DNA of 64,000 bases from Gemmatimonadaceae bacterium. GTDB lineage: Bacteria; Gemmatimonadota; Gemmatimonadetes; Gemmatimonadales; Gemmatimonadaceae. Within the stretch, counting starts at the first letter, position 1, and each line of letters starts with the position of its first letter. Under the pieces are notes generated by a model that searched no databases, was not told where the DNA came from, and saw only the letters and a list, made by a program, of their open reading frames with translations. The stretch is from positions 21,448 through 85,447 of the forward strand of contig JBBJNV010000020.1 in the NCBI GenBank assembly GCA_037721215.1. Reading direction: 5' to 3'. This document shows, piece by piece, positions 20,501 through 28,377 of this stretch. The position numbers and the translations under genes are program-made.

Positions 20501-20938
20501 GCTGTCGACGATGCTGTTGCGGTTTGCGATAAGTGCGGCGATTCGGGGCTTGGCTGTGTCCTGGCTCCATGAGGCGATGGCTATCTCGCCGGTATCGGCG
20601 GTTGCGATGATGAGCCAGAGGAGGTGTGGGGTGGTTTGTGAGAGGTGAGATGCGCAATCGCTGATGGCTGAGCGAAGTGCGGAGGGGCTTGTTGCCGCAA
20701 AGGTCAGTGCGGACAGAGCGCCTTTGCCGCGGGCGATGTGCGGTGAATTGATGTTGTGGGGGAGTCCGAGTCGTTCGCATGATTCTGCGTCGAGTGGGAC
20801 GATGTCGGTCGTGAATCCCAGTTCGGCGAGGAGGGCGGTAGCGCTGTTGATATCAGTAATGCGACTCAGGAGTGCCGAGGCGGAAGCGAGGGAGTGCATG
20901 GGGTCGACGCTACCGCGGGTGGCGGGGGCGGCCGACAT
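17582..20938 (-). CDS. N6-adenine DNA methyltransferase, large Eco57I/DrmMI-like
   Basis: A 1118-residue class I SAM-dependent DNA methyltransferase. The SAM-binding motif I is VLDPSCGSGAF at residues 413-423, preceded by TGAFYTP (355-361), and the catalytic motif IV is NPPW at 640-643; this set is the mark of N6-adenine gamma-type enzymes such as Eco57I and type I/DISARM methylases. The N-terminal 340 residues include the alpha-helical region LVYTSRLIFLCFLETKGWL; I see no PD-ExK nuclease motif there. The C-terminal ~450 residues probably recognise DNA sequence. The start is uncertain: ATG 20938 was chosen because the longer frame to 21121 runs antisense through yceI; ATG 20899 is possible. 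It precedes the helicase with a 16-base overlap. Confidence 0.85.
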   Translation of the reverse strand: MSAAPATRGSVDPMHSLASASALLSRITDINSATALLAELGFTTDIVPLDAESCERLGLPHNINSPHIARGKGALSALTFAATSPSALRSAISDCASHLSQTTPHLLWLIIATADTGEIAIASWSQDTAKPRIAALIANRNSIVDSDAETICTLSAATTTSDSLTHQRWLETLGRQSIGRSFFRCLQRSVSDMAQGLGNATSQSDAAELALVYTSRLIFLCFLETKGWLNRDHAFLANTYADCMVTGGRYHERVLAPLFFGTLNTPPRNRAPRARSFGKVPFLNGGLFARSPLERNLRNARFTDESLGNLYANLLTRYRFTAREDSAVWSEAAIDPEMLGKSFESLMASSNRKTTGAFYTPQSLVGELTTSGLTGALSGPHTEIETIARALAGQIPEPEAREEILGRISSFRVLDPSCGSGAFLVHILEQLSTLCTRLGDVRPPHTIRRSILTSSIFGVDINPMAVWLCELRLWLSMAIEDPERDPMKVRPLPNLDRHIRVGDSLSGGGFHDRDTFRDARRLATARAKYARATGPRRKTLARAIDRTERACALESLAATIRALTLTRLDLIATARSRDLFGHRLPPPVSIAASLATIRTAMRQARREMRSIGRGAALPFSFQTHFADAGAAGGFDLVIGNPPWVRTGNFNPTARASFRQDFWVFRHSAWASGAQSAGAASGFASQVDLAALFIERSVRLTRPSGTIALLVPAKLWRSLAGGGVREFLLRHTRLTQIHDLTDSPQVFDAVVYPSLVVATVNPVVPRRLPGISQSRETVTMPAGSADPMGSHTFSIPLDRKSSHRIECPGGSAYVHRRSVVATWSFDPAGLAFDPSPGSPWLLLPPEVRTAFNLLAAAGIPLSESIIGRPLLGVKTGCNEAFVVELVDESCIDGVSIVKSAGRSGEIESTLLRPLARGDSVVPWKTVPAGSRIVWTHGDDGLALRQLPSHARKWLGSWRRRLEDRSDASGRERWWMLFRTESASAEAPRVFWSDIGKIPRAVAIPAGDPVVALNTCYVARCRDMTDAHTLATLLNSPVTAAWLNAIAEPARGGYNRYLGWTVALLPAPKDWSRARGILAPIGAAAAGGQPPPLHELVSATLDAYGVSHAEVEALMTWSVR

Positions 20939-21014
20939 CGTTCTGTTACGGGAGGAAACGGGGGATTGCCGGGGGTCGGGGGCCGGGGTCGCCAAGACCG
21001 CGGATTGAGGACTC

Positions 21015-21494
21015 TTGCGGATCCAGGCGTTGAAGGGGAATCTTGCGGAGCCCGCCAAGCTCGAGCTGGAGGTCCTCCTGACGACGGCCAGCATCGATAC
21101 CCGCCAGGAGCAACGTGACACTCATCTCCGATCACCCGATTTTTTCGATGCGGAGAAGTGGCCCGGAATGCGGTTCGTGGGGAAAAGAATTAAAGGCGAT
21201 ATAAAGGGAGAGTTCACACTCTATGGCGACATGACAATCCGGGATGTAACCCGTGAGATCGAGCTCGCCGTGACGAACGAAGGCTCAGTCCGCGATCCCT
21301 GGGGCATGGCCCGGGTTGGGTTCAGCGCGAAAGGAAAGCTTGACCGGCAAGAGTTCGGGCTGAGCTGGAATCAGGCGATCGAAGCCGGCGGGTTTGTCGT
21401 CGGAGATGAAATCAGGATATCGGTAGATGTGGAGTTCACTGATATCGTGGCGGAAACAGCCGCGGCTGTGCCGCAACGTCAGGTCGACACGTAA
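21015..21494 (+). pseudogene. YceI-family protein, 5'-truncated
   Basis: The frame encodes 159 residues of a YceI-like lipid-binding barrel: IDTRQEQRDTHLRSPDFF, then MTIRDVTREIELAVT and a DEIRISVDVEFT C-terminal strand. YceI proteins have about 60 residues before the SIDT strand; here only about 26 exist, and an in-frame stop (TGA 21006-21008) lies three codons before the first usable TTG. The first beta-strands and any signal peptide are therefore missing. The break coincides with the start of the divergent methyltransferase gene. The last four codons and the stop lie inside the 151-base repeat shared with the glycosyltransferase 3' end. It may be a dead fragment, or use TTG 21015 and yield a partial barrel. 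Confidence 0.7.
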
Positions 21495-21629
21495 TCCCGC
21501 CCCTTCCACTGTACGTTCTGCCCTCGCATTACAGCTCGCAGGAATATGTAGAAGATGACTGCGCCTCCAAGGGGATAAAGAAAGGCGCACCAGAGCGGCT
21601 CGCCGATGCGCCGATAGGTATCAAGCCAC
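21479..21629 (-). pseudogene. Duplicated 3' end of the glycosyltransferase gene (copy 1)
   Basis: These 151 bases match 22519-22669 with four mismatches by eye (21588, 21614, 21618, 21620). Read on the minus strand they encode the last ~50 residues of the family-2 glycosyltransferase, ending GQNVQWKGRDYVST and the same TGA, with two substitutions (I to T and Y to C). No upstream part of the gene is present at this copy, so it is a fragment. The plus-strand yceI stop TAA lies within it, which suggests the original arrangement was yceI and the glycosyltransferase converging with overlapping 3' ends. Confidence 0.85.
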
Positions 21630-21726
21630 GTCGAATACTTCTGGACGCGCACACCTTTGTTCTGTGGATGGCGATACTTTGACGACGGTGATTGTGCGGG
21701 TTCCTATCAAATCTCGCTTGAGAGTT

Positions 21727-22284
21727 ATGGATTTTTCCAGTAGCCCGAAATTGCAGAGCGTAAGCACGCGGCGACTTTACCTCGACTGGCCGTCCAACTC
21801 GCGCTTCTGGTTCCGAGCGCTGTCGCTGATCACCCTCCTTGCATCATGCTCGGTGCTCACTACCGGGCCGGATGTTTCCAGCGTAAGCGGGGGCTATAAG
21901 TTAGAGGCTGTGGATGGGCAGCCATTACCCGTGATTATTGAGAATACGGCGTGTCCACGTGAGATTTTTGACGGCGAACTTCATCTCGATCCGAAGGTCT
22001 CGAACCGGCGGGCGCTATACGGCATCATCGTATACGCGAGATTGAGGTGCGATCCGAATCGCGTTCTCCAGGGAGAAGCCGGGACACCGCTCTTCGATCT
22101 GGGCCGCTGGAGTCTGGATGGCAGACGAGTAAATTTCAAGTCGAGCGAAGGCTACGGCGACTATTCAATCACATCGGTAGACCCCGGACCCGCCGACGGT
22201 CTTCCAGGTCCCACGCTCGTCATTAATCGCGATGGACGGCAGTATAGATTTCGACGCGACCGTCTTTTCGGTCAGCTGCCCTGA
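21727..22284 (+). CDS. Small lipoprotein, dispersed family, copy A
   Basis: A 185-residue putative lipoprotein. A basic, hydrophobic leader ends in the lipobox LLASC, then VLTTGPDVSSVSGGYKLEAVDGQPLP begins a beta-rich domain with ACPREIFDGEL, YARLRCDPNR and a final RQYRFRRDRLFG strand. Two Cys in the mature part could form a disulfide. The pattern of G-x-Y-x-L...G-x-x-L-P followed by short strands recalls small lipocalin/META-like barrels, but I assign no function. The start ATG 21727 is chosen because the paralogue at 35974 has the same ATGGATT context and exactly the same length. The frame is open to GTG 21664. It is the only gene between the duplicated glycosyltransferase ends. Confidence 0.75.
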   Translation: MDFSSSPKLQSVSTRRLYLDWPSNSRFWFRALSLITLLASCSVLTTGPDVSSVSGGYKLEAVDGQPLPVIIENTACPREIFDGELHLDPKVSNRRALYGIIVYARLRCDPNRVLQGEAGTPLFDLGRWSLDGRRVNFKSSEGYGDYSITSVDPGPADGLPGPTLVINRDGRQYRFRRDRLFGQLP

Positions 22285-22518
22285 GTTCGACGGTTTATCA
22301 GGCGTGTTGCGCTCCTGGGTGCACCGAACCTGACTGCGCTGCACGGCTTACTCACAGACACGCCGAAATAGGTTTTCTCGAAGTTCATGGCTCGCCGGAT
22401 CATTCAATTGGGCGTAGGTGACCGCAACCAGCGCCGCTGGAGCCGCATGGCTACAGTGGCTGAGAGACTACCCGGCACGTTGCATGGGAGACGATCAAAC
22501 TGGCTCGATAAGTACCTT

Positions 22519-23676
22519 TCAGGTCGACACGTAATCCCGCCCCTTCCACTGTACGTTCTGCCCTCGCATTACAGCTCGCAGGAATATGTAGAAGATGACT
22601 GCGCCTCCAAGGGGATAAAGAAAGGCGTACCAGAGCGGCTCGCCGATGCGCCGGTAGATGTCAAGCCACCAGACGAGAGATACCGTGCTGACGACGACCG
22701 CCCAGACGTAAATGACGGTCGCAACCGGCTGCACGAGCGATATCAACAGAACGACCAGTGGCAGAACGCTCCACAGAGGCGCAAGAAGGAGAAGCAGGGG
22801 GAAGAAGAATCGTCCCACTCGTCCCATCGGAACGGAATCGCGACCGCCTGCGTAAACATTCTTCCCCCAGCCGTGGACGAGTTCGCCAAATGACGTGTAC
22901 ATCCGCGTCGAGAGCTGCTCGATTCCTTCCTCCAGCACTACATGCTTGCCGCGTGCGAAGAAGCGTTGCGCCATCATCATATCGTCAGCGACATGGGACT
23001 TGACCAGCGAATGGCCGCCAAGCTCGTCGTATGCCCGGCGCTGAACGAACAGACACTGCCCGTTGGCGATCTTGTCACTGGTTTGCCGTGATTTCGTGAC
23101 GCTCTCCGTGCCGCCGTATCGCACCGCCATTATTCCGAAAATGTGGGGCTGGACGATTCGCTCCCAGAAACTTCCCAGCTCCTGTCGTCCCATCACCGAA
23201 AAGAGGTCGGCGTTTCGCCGCATGATTGCGTTGACCGACCGGGTCAGCAGGTCGGGCGCATGCTGTGTGTCAGCGTCGGCGAAGCACAGGATGGTTCCGT
23301 TTGCAGCACTCGCGCCGGTGTTGCATGCCCATTGTTTTCCGAACCATCCCTCAGGAGGATGCGAATTGTCGATCACGCGGACGCGGGAATCCCGCAAGGC
23401 GATGGCGCGCGCGAGTTCACCGGTGCCGTCGGCGGACTGGTCGTCGATGACAACAACTTCACATTCAGGGTACGTCGTGGTGAGAACCGAATTCAGGCAG
23501 CGTTCGATATTGCCCGCCTCGTTCCGCGCCGGTATCACGATCGTCACCAATGGCGCGGGCGAGGGCGGCTCGACACTCTCGGAAGCGAGCGATACCGAGT
23601 GTCGCACACGGAGAGCGGTGGCGATGTGCGCGATCACCCAGGGCAAGGCCGCTGCGGCGCCGATCAGAGTTTCCAT
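22519..23676 (-). CDS. Family 2 glycosyltransferase (HpnB/CrtQ-like), membrane-bound
   Basis: A 385-residue glycosyltransferase. One N-terminal hydrophobic segment precedes the GT-A domain, which has VTIVIPARNEAGNIERCL, the metal-binding acidic motif CFADADTQH and the acceptor-side VADDMMMAQRF; the WFGKQWACN motif is typical of the HpnB/CrtQ-like subgroup. Three to four C-terminal membrane segments follow. Members act on lipid carriers, hopanoids or carotenoids; linkage to the carotenoid genes 20 kb away is only a possibility. GTG 23679 directly precedes the ATG at 23676; neither has a good ribosome site. Its last 50 codons are duplicated at 21479-21629. Confidence 0.85.
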   Translation of the reverse strand: METLIGAAAALPWVIAHIATALRVRHSVSLASESVEPPSPAPLVTIVIPARNEAGNIERCLNSVLTTTYPECEVVVIDDQSADGTGELARAIALRDSRVRVIDNSHPPEGWFGKQWACNTGASAANGTILCFADADTQHAPDLLTRSVNAIMRRNADLFSVMGRQELGSFWERIVQPHIFGIMAVRYGGTESVTKSRQTSDKIANGQCLFVQRRAYDELGGHSLVKSHVADDMMMAQRFFARGKHVVLEEGIEQLSTRMYTSFGELVHGWGKNVYAGGRDSVPMGRVGRFFFPLLLLLAPLWSVLPLVVLLISLVQPVATVIYVWAVVVSTVSLVWWLDIYRRIGEPLWYAFLYPLGGAVIFYIFLRAVMRGQNVQWKGRDYVST

Positions 23677-23756
23677 CACGGGAGAAAACTAAGCGTATCC
23701 TGCCGCCGCCTCTCTCGAAAGTCTCCCCCGGACATCGATACCCGAATCGCTGACAG

Positions 23757-24116
23757 TCAGCCCGTTCCCTCCACCCCTCCCGAGCTTTTCATCGACTCGG
23801 CGTCAGCAGGCTCGCCGCCCAATGATGTCGTACCACTACTCGCAGGATTCTGGCGCGCTGCGTCAGGGCCAGGCTTTTCGCTACCTTCGGCCTCAGTGCG
23901 CTGACCGGCTGGTGACTTCCCGGCCCGGTCATCGCTCGTTCCGTCGCCCTGATCGGCAGGGTCAGGTGGCCTGATAGTTCCTTCTGATTCAGACCCTTCC
24001 GACTCGATCGCTCCCATGCTTTCCTCGCGGCTGCCGGAGGTCGATGATGAACCAGCAGTGTGCTGGTCCCTGGGGCCCGATCCGCGGACAGGCCCCCTCT
24101 GTTTTTCGTCTGCCAC
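23757..24116 (-). CDS. Short disordered hydrophilic protein
   Basis: A 119-residue frame rich in Gly, Ser, Glu, Pro and Asp with almost no hydrophobic residues, so it is predicted to be disordered. No family is recognised. The GTG at 24116 has GGAG eight bases upstream, which argues for real translation. It is followed on the same strand, 80 bases on, by the glycosyltransferase. High-GC sequence can give such frames by chance, so this rests mainly on the ribosome site and isolation from other genes. Confidence 0.5.
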   Translation of the reverse strand: MADEKQRGPVRGSGPRDQHTAGSSSTSGSREESMGAIESEGSESEGTIRPPDPADQGDGTSDDRAGKSPAGQRTEAEGSEKPGPDAARQNPASSGTTSLGGEPADAESMKSSGGVEGTG

Positions 24117-24222
24117 TATTGCTCCATTGTTTCACGTATGCCCGCTTGAAATGGCAATGCATATGCCATCGCGCCACGTTCGTTGACTCGCCTCACCCGC
24201 GTTCCTACGTTTGCCGACCCCA

Positions 24223-25155
24223 ATGAACGACAAACTTTTCGGTTCCATCCAACCCCTCGGCCCCGGATCACGCGTTGCGCTCGTCGCACCCGCAGGAATC
24301 GTATTGGACCGCATGCATATCCTCCGCGCCGAGGAGAACGTGCGATCATTCGGCTGGACTCCAGTAACCGGCGCACACGCTACGTCGGCGTTCGGCTACC
24401 TCGCCGGCCGGGACCCGGAACGGTTGAGCGATCTGAACACTGCCTTTAGATCTACCGACATCGATGCCATCTGGTGCGTGCGGGGGGGATACGGCTCGAT
24501 GCGATTGCTCCACGAAGTCGACTACGCGGCGTTCGCAGCCAATCCACGCCCCCTCATCGGCTTTTCCGACATCACCGCCCTGCACTCAGCGATTCACTCC
24601 CAATGCGGTTCAGTGACTTTTCACGGTCCCACCGCACGCGGAGTTCTTGGCGATTTCTCGCGTGAGTCGCTGCGCCTCGCGCTCGTCGAGCAACGCGATC
24701 CGTGTGGCGTTGCCGCAAACGGACGCGAGCTGACAGCGGGCCGCGCACGTGGCCGGCTGATCGGCGGAAATCTCGCGCTCGTAACTGCACTTCTCGGAAC
24801 GCCTTTTGCGGCCGACTTCGACGATGCGATACTCGTCCTCGAGGATATCGGCGAAGCAGTCTACAGGGTCGATCGGATGCTCAGGCAGCTTCTGCTTGCC
24901 GGAGCGTTGCCACGGTGCGCCGGGATGGTAGCAGGCGATTTCCGAATGCCGGTGAAGGATCTCGAACCAGGGAACCGCACTGTCGATGACCTCCTGGGAG
25001 AGGCAGCCGAGGAAGCTCGCATACCCTGCCTTGCGGGTGCACCTTTCGGCCATATTCCCAATCAATGGACGTTACCACTCGGCGCTATCGCCGAGCTCGA
25101 CACCGGCAAAAAATCGCTGCGAGTGGTCGCGCCAAACCACAGGAGCATTCAATGA
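24223..25155 (+). CDS. ldcA: LD-carboxypeptidase (peptidase S66)
   Basis: A 310-residue muropeptide LD-carboxypeptidase that removes the terminal D-Ala from murein tetrapeptides during cell-wall recycling. The nucleophile region reads RPLIGFSDITALH with the catalytic Ser after GF, the second catalytic residue lies in DAILVLEDIGEAVYRVDR and the catalytic His in CLAGAPFGHIPNQ. The CVRGGYGSMRLL motif is also present. ATG 24223 is preferred to TTG 24211. The stop overlaps the next start as ATGA, starting a chain of four genes with 4-base overlaps, so the group is one operon. Confidence 0.9.
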   Translation: MNDKLFGSIQPLGPGSRVALVAPAGIVLDRMHILRAEENVRSFGWTPVTGAHATSAFGYLAGRDPERLSDLNTAFRSTDIDAIWCVRGGYGSMRLLHEVDYAAFAANPRPLIGFSDITALHSAIHSQCGSVTFHGPTARGVLGDFSRESLRLALVEQRDPCGVAANGRELTAGRARGRLIGGNLALVTALLGTPFAADFDDAILVLEDIGEAVYRVDRMLRQLLLAGALPRCAGMVAGDFRMPVKDLEPGNRTVDDLLGEAAEEARIPCLAGAPFGHIPNQWTLPLGAIAELDTGKKSLRVVAPNHRSIQ

Positions 25156-25508
25156 CCCACAATACAGGCGCTGAGCTGATCGACCAGGCAAAAGCACGCG
25201 TCAAGCAGATGGCTCCGGCCGACGCCATCAGTGGCCGGACGGACGATACGGTGTATCTGGATGTGCGTGAACCAAATGAGTGGAATCTCGGGCATGTGCC
25301 TGGCGCGATTCATATTCCGCGAGGAATGCTGGAGAGCAAGGTCGAAGAGCTGATATCCCGTGACAAGCGAGTGGTGATCTACTGCGCGAGCGGAAATCGA
25401 TCTGCGCTGGCCGCAGACACCATGCAACAGATGGGATATGACGATGTCTGCTCGATGTCCGCGGGTTTTCGCGGGTGGGCTGATTCGGGTGGCCAGGTCG
25501 AATCGTGA
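25152..25508 (+). CDS. Single-domain rhodanese
   Basis: A 118-residue rhodanese (sulfurtransferase) domain. The N-terminal part has YLDVREPNEWNLGHVPGAIHIPRG and the active-site loop is VVIYCASGNRSALAA, with Cys as the sulfur-accepting residue. No signal peptide, so cytoplasmic. An AGGAGC ribosome site sits inside the end of ldcA, the ATG overlaps the ldcA stop, and its own stop overlaps the next start (GTGA). A role in sulfur transfer or thiol detoxification is likely; the partner is not evident. Confidence 0.92.
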   Translation: MTHNTGAELIDQAKARVKQMAPADAISGRTDDTVYLDVREPNEWNLGHVPGAIHIPRGMLESKVEELISRDKRVVIYCASGNRSALAADTMQQMGYDDVCSMSAGFRGWADSGGQVES

Positions 25509-26350
25509 TTGAAGTCGATGAGTTCGAGCTATGGCGCGACCGGGATGAAGACTCTCCCCTCATAATTCGCGGTGATGCTCGAATCCCATCTGATGCCAAG
25601 GCAACCGTGGTCATCTGCCACGGATTCAAGGGGTTTGCGCGTTGGGCGTTCTTCCCCTATCTCGCCGACCGGATTGCGACCGCCGGGCTGGGAGCCATCA
25701 CCTTCGACTTTTCCGGCAGCGGAATTGGTGAAGATCGCGAGAACTTCACCAATCCCCACGCGTTCACGAATAATACCTTCACCCAAGAACTCGACGATCT
25801 GGACGCGGTGATCGCTGAAGCAAGAGTGAAGGACTGGATCGGGGAGGGATACGGTCTGTTCGGACACTCGCGCGGCGGTGGCGTCGCCGTCCTGCACGCG
25901 TCCCGCAATCCGGACGTCAGAGCGCTGGTGACGTGGGCGGCCATTTCTGATCCCAACCGCTGGCCAGCAGACGTAGTGGCGCTGTGGAAAGCGCTTGGAT
26001 ATATCGATGTGCACAATGCCCGCACAGGCGAAATCATACCGCTCAGCACAGCGATCCTCCACGAGGTCGAAGCACTCGGCGAGACTACTTTGAATATTGA
26101 CGCGGCGGCTTCCGGGGTCCGCTCGCCCTGGCTCGTGATTCATGGCGACAGTGACGAGACAGTGCCGCACTCCGAGGGCGAGCGGCTTCATCGCTCATCG
26201 AGCGAAGTGAGTGAGTTCCGGCTTATCGAGGGCGCAAACCACGCGTTCGATGCCAGCCATCCTCTCACTGAGCCGCCGCAGGCGCTCGACGCAGTGACTC
26301 GCGATACAGTTGAATTCTTTTGCCGGCACCTCGCGGCGTCGACTATGTGA
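25505..26350 (+). CDS. Alpha/beta hydrolase (dienelactone hydrolase-like)
   Basis: A 281-residue serine hydrolase. Oxyanion region VVICHGFKG, nucleophile elbow GLFGHSRGGG, acid in VIHGDSDETV and catalytic His in EGANHAFDA are all visible in order. The substrate is unknown. It starts with GTG at 25505, overlapping the rhodanese stop by four bases, and its own TGA overlaps the GTG of the Nudix gene, so its expression is coupled within the four-gene operon. Confidence 0.88.
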   Translation: MIEVDEFELWRDRDEDSPLIIRGDARIPSDAKATVVICHGFKGFARWAFFPYLADRIATAGLGAITFDFSGSGIGEDRENFTNPHAFTNNTFTQELDDLDAVIAEARVKDWIGEGYGLFGHSRGGGVAVLHASRNPDVRALVTWAAISDPNRWPADVVALWKALGYIDVHNARTGEIIPLSTAILHEVEALGETTLNIDAAASGVRSPWLVIHGDSDETVPHSEGERLHRSSSEVSEFRLIEGANHAFDASHPLTEPPQALDAVTRDTVEFFCRHLAASTM

Positions 26351-26952
26351 TACCTCTCGCACTCAGCTCCCATGCGCAGATCAGGCGTCTGGCGATATCG
26401 CTGAAGGTGAGACATGCCCCCGCCATTACGCACCCAGGGGCGAAACGGGCATGCGTTGCGCTTCTCATTCGTCTGGGGGCTGTTGCCACACCCGAAATTC
26501 TTCTCATTCAGCGGGCAGAGTACGAAGGCGATCCGTGGAGCGGGCAGATAGCGTTCCCCGGTGGGCGGGAAGAACCCGGCGACGAATCGCTTTACGACAC
26601 TGCAGCACGCGAGACTTTCGAAGAGACCGGGATAGATCTCCGCGCCAACGGCGAACTGCTGGGTACGCTCGACGACCTTCACCCGCTGACGGTCCGGCTG
26701 CCGGCCGTCATCGTCCGGCCATTCGTTGTCCTGGTTGCAGATATTACGGAAGTGCGGCACAACCGGGAAGTCGCGAAGAGCTTCTGGGTGCCTTTTCCGA
26801 AGTTGTCGGATCGTGCAGTGTGGCGAGAGACGACCGTTGCGGCAGGCGGACACGAGTTTAGCCGTCTGGCGTTTCATCACGAGGGGTGCGTCGTGTGGGG
26901 AATGACTGAGCGAATTCTTTCCGGGCTGATAGCGGGAATGGCCCGGGTTTAG
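26347..26952 (+). CDS. Nudix hydrolase, CoA pyrophosphatase-like
   Basis: A 201-residue Nudix hydrolase. The Nudix box is complete: GGREEPGDESLYDTAARETFEETGI, read here as G-x5-E-x7-RET-F-EE-x-GI, and is preceded by WSGQIAFPGG, the pattern of the NudL/CoA diphosphatase subgroup. It would split a nucleoside-diphosphate-linked substrate, perhaps CoA, with Mg2+. The start is the GTG at 26347 (reading VIPLALSS), which overlaps the hydrolase stop; a TTG further up at 26320 is open but not needed. Last gene of the four-gene operon. Confidence 0.88.
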   Translation: MIPLALSSHAQIRRLAISLKVRHAPAITHPGAKRACVALLIRLGAVATPEILLIQRAEYEGDPWSGQIAFPGGREEPGDESLYDTAARETFEETGIDLRANGELLGTLDDLHPLTVRLPAVIVRPFVVLVADITEVRHNREVAKSFWVPFPKLSDRAVWRETTVAAGGHEFSRLAFHHEGCVVWGMTERILSGLIAGMARV

Positions 26953-27007
26953 CTTGCAGTGGCGAAAAAATTCAGGGATGGCTTAATCCCCCTTCAGCAG
27001 ACTGCGC

Positions 27008-28375
27008 GTGGCAACCCAACTTACTGACCGGCCTCCTGACCCAGCGGTTTCACCTCAGCCGGATCCAGGCTGGCGGCGCGCCCGCGTGTCGCCCTCGCTG
27101 GCCGAGGTGTACCGCACCGTTCCGGTGACGGGGGCAGGATGGTGGCGCAAGATCCTGGCGTTTGCGGGCCCTGGATATCTCGTCGCGGTTGGTTACATGG
27201 ACCCCGGCAACTGGGCCACGGATCTGGCCGGCGGTTCGCAGTTCGGATACCGCCTCCTGACAGTGATCCTGATCTCGAATCTGATGGCGATACTGCTTCA
27301 GGGTCTTTCGGCCAAGCTTGGAATTGTCACCGGGCGCGATCTCGCGCAGGCGTGTCGCGATAATTACTCGAAGCCGGTCGTCTGGTTTCTCTGGGTCATC
27401 TGCGAGCTGGCGATTGCGGCCTGCGATCTCGCGGAGGTGATCGGTTCGGCGATTGCGCTCAACCTGCTTTTCGGGATACCGCTGCCGCTGGGAATCGGGA
27501 TTACGGCGCTCGACGTTCTGATTGTCCTCTACCTGCAGAACAAAGGATTCAGGTTGCTCGAAGCGCTCGTGATCGCGCTCGTCGGAACCATCGGTGCGTG
27601 CTTCCTGTTCGAAATGATAATTTCCAGCCCGCCGATAGCGGAGGTAATGAAGGGATTCATCCCGACCTCGCAGGTGGTCACCAACCCGGCCATGCTCTAC
27701 GTGGCTATCGGGATACTTGGTGCAACGGTAATGCCGCACAACCTCTACCTGCATTCGTCGATAGTTCAGACAAGACAATACGAGCAGACCAGCGAAGGGA
27801 AGAAAACCGCGGTGAAGTTCGCGTTCATCGACTCGACGATTGCGCTCTCGTTCGCGTTGTTCATCAACGCCGCCATTCTGATCGTTGCGGCCGCGACATT
27901 CCATACGAGCGGCAACACCGAAGTCGCGGAGATTCAGGACGCGTACAAGCTGTTGACGCCGCTGCTTGGTGCCGGAGCCAGCACGGTGTTCGCGCTCGCG
28001 TTGCTGGCGTCAGGCCAGGCATCGACAATTACCGGGACGCTCGCCGGCCAGATCGTGATGGAAGGCTTTCTCAACATCCGCCTCAGGCCGTGGCTGCGCC
28101 GCCTCATCACTCGCAGCATTGCGATCGTACCGGCTGCGATTGTGGCCATCCTGTACGGTGAAAGCGGCACCGCACAATTGCTTGTCTTCAGCCAGGTGAT
28201 CCTCAGCATGCAGCTTTCATTTGCTGTCTTCCCGCTGGTGAGGTTTACCTCCGACAAGACAAAGATGGCCGAGTTCGCCAACCCTGTATGGCTCAAGTCC
28301 CTCGCTTATCTGGTTGCGACAGTGATCGCTTCGCTCAACATTTGGCTGCTCGTTCAGTTCTTCACGGGAGCGTGA
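27008..28375 (+). CDS. mntH: Nramp-family divalent metal transporter
   Basis: A 455-residue H+-coupled Mn2+/Fe2+ importer with about eleven membrane helices. The metal-binding motif of helix 1 is present as [11 protein letters not shown] (about residue 64) and that of helix 6 as [11 protein letters not shown] (about residue 243), the DPGN and MPH signatures of the family. Starts with GTG at 27008, 55 bases after the Nudix stop. It leads an operon with a universal stress protein, an MntR/DtxR regulator and a PP2C phosphatase; the regulator in the same operon suggests metal-responsive autoregulation. Confidence 0.93.
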   Translation: MATQLTDRPPDPAVSPQPDPGWRRARVSPSLAEVYRTVPVTGAGWWRKILAFAGPGYLVAVGYMDPGNWATDLAGGSQFGYRLLTVILISNLMAILLQGLSAKLGIVTGRDLAQACRDNYSKPVVWFLWVICELAIAACDLAEVIGSAIALNLLFGIPLPLGIGITALDVLIVLYLQNKGFRLLEALVIALVGTIGACFLFEMIISSPPIAEVMKGFIPTSQVVTNPAMLYVAIGILGATVMPHNLYLHSSIVQTRQYEQTSEGKKTAVKFAFIDSTIALSFALFINAAILIVAAATFHTSGNTEVAEIQDAYKLLTPLLGAGASTVFALALLASGQASTITGTLAGQIVMEGFLNIRLRPWLRRLITRSIAIVPAAIVAILYGESGTAQLLVFSQVILSMQLSFAVFPLVRFTSDKTKMAEFANPVWLKSLAYLVATVIASLNIWLLVQFFTGA

Positions 28376-28377
28376 GC

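Larger units (their letters stand above)
21479..22669. repeat. 151-bp direct repeat enclosing a ~890-bp segment
   Basis: Direct repeats at 21479-21629 and 22519-22669 (offset exactly 1040 bases, about 97% identical) flank a segment that carries only one gene, the small lipoprotein at 21727. Sequence identity stops abruptly at both inner borders. The enclosed flanking bases 22285-22518 hold no open frame I can support and no terminal inverted repeats were found. Confidence 0.8.

Noticed and set aside
15213..20938. Calling the methylase-helicase pair a complete type I, type III or DISARM system
   Set aside because: No specificity subunit, Res nuclease, drmA, drmB or drmC is coded on either side, and the nuclease motifs needed for those systems were not seen.
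21479..22669. Reading the duplicated segment as a classical IS element
   Set aside because: There is no transposase frame, no terminal inverted repeat at the inner borders, and the 151-bp duplication is far longer than IS target duplications.
22387..22893. Plus-strand frame bridging the inserted segment and the glycosyltransferase end
   Set aside because: More than half is antisense to the glycosyltransferase; the part unique to the insert has no recognisable sequence or ribosome site.
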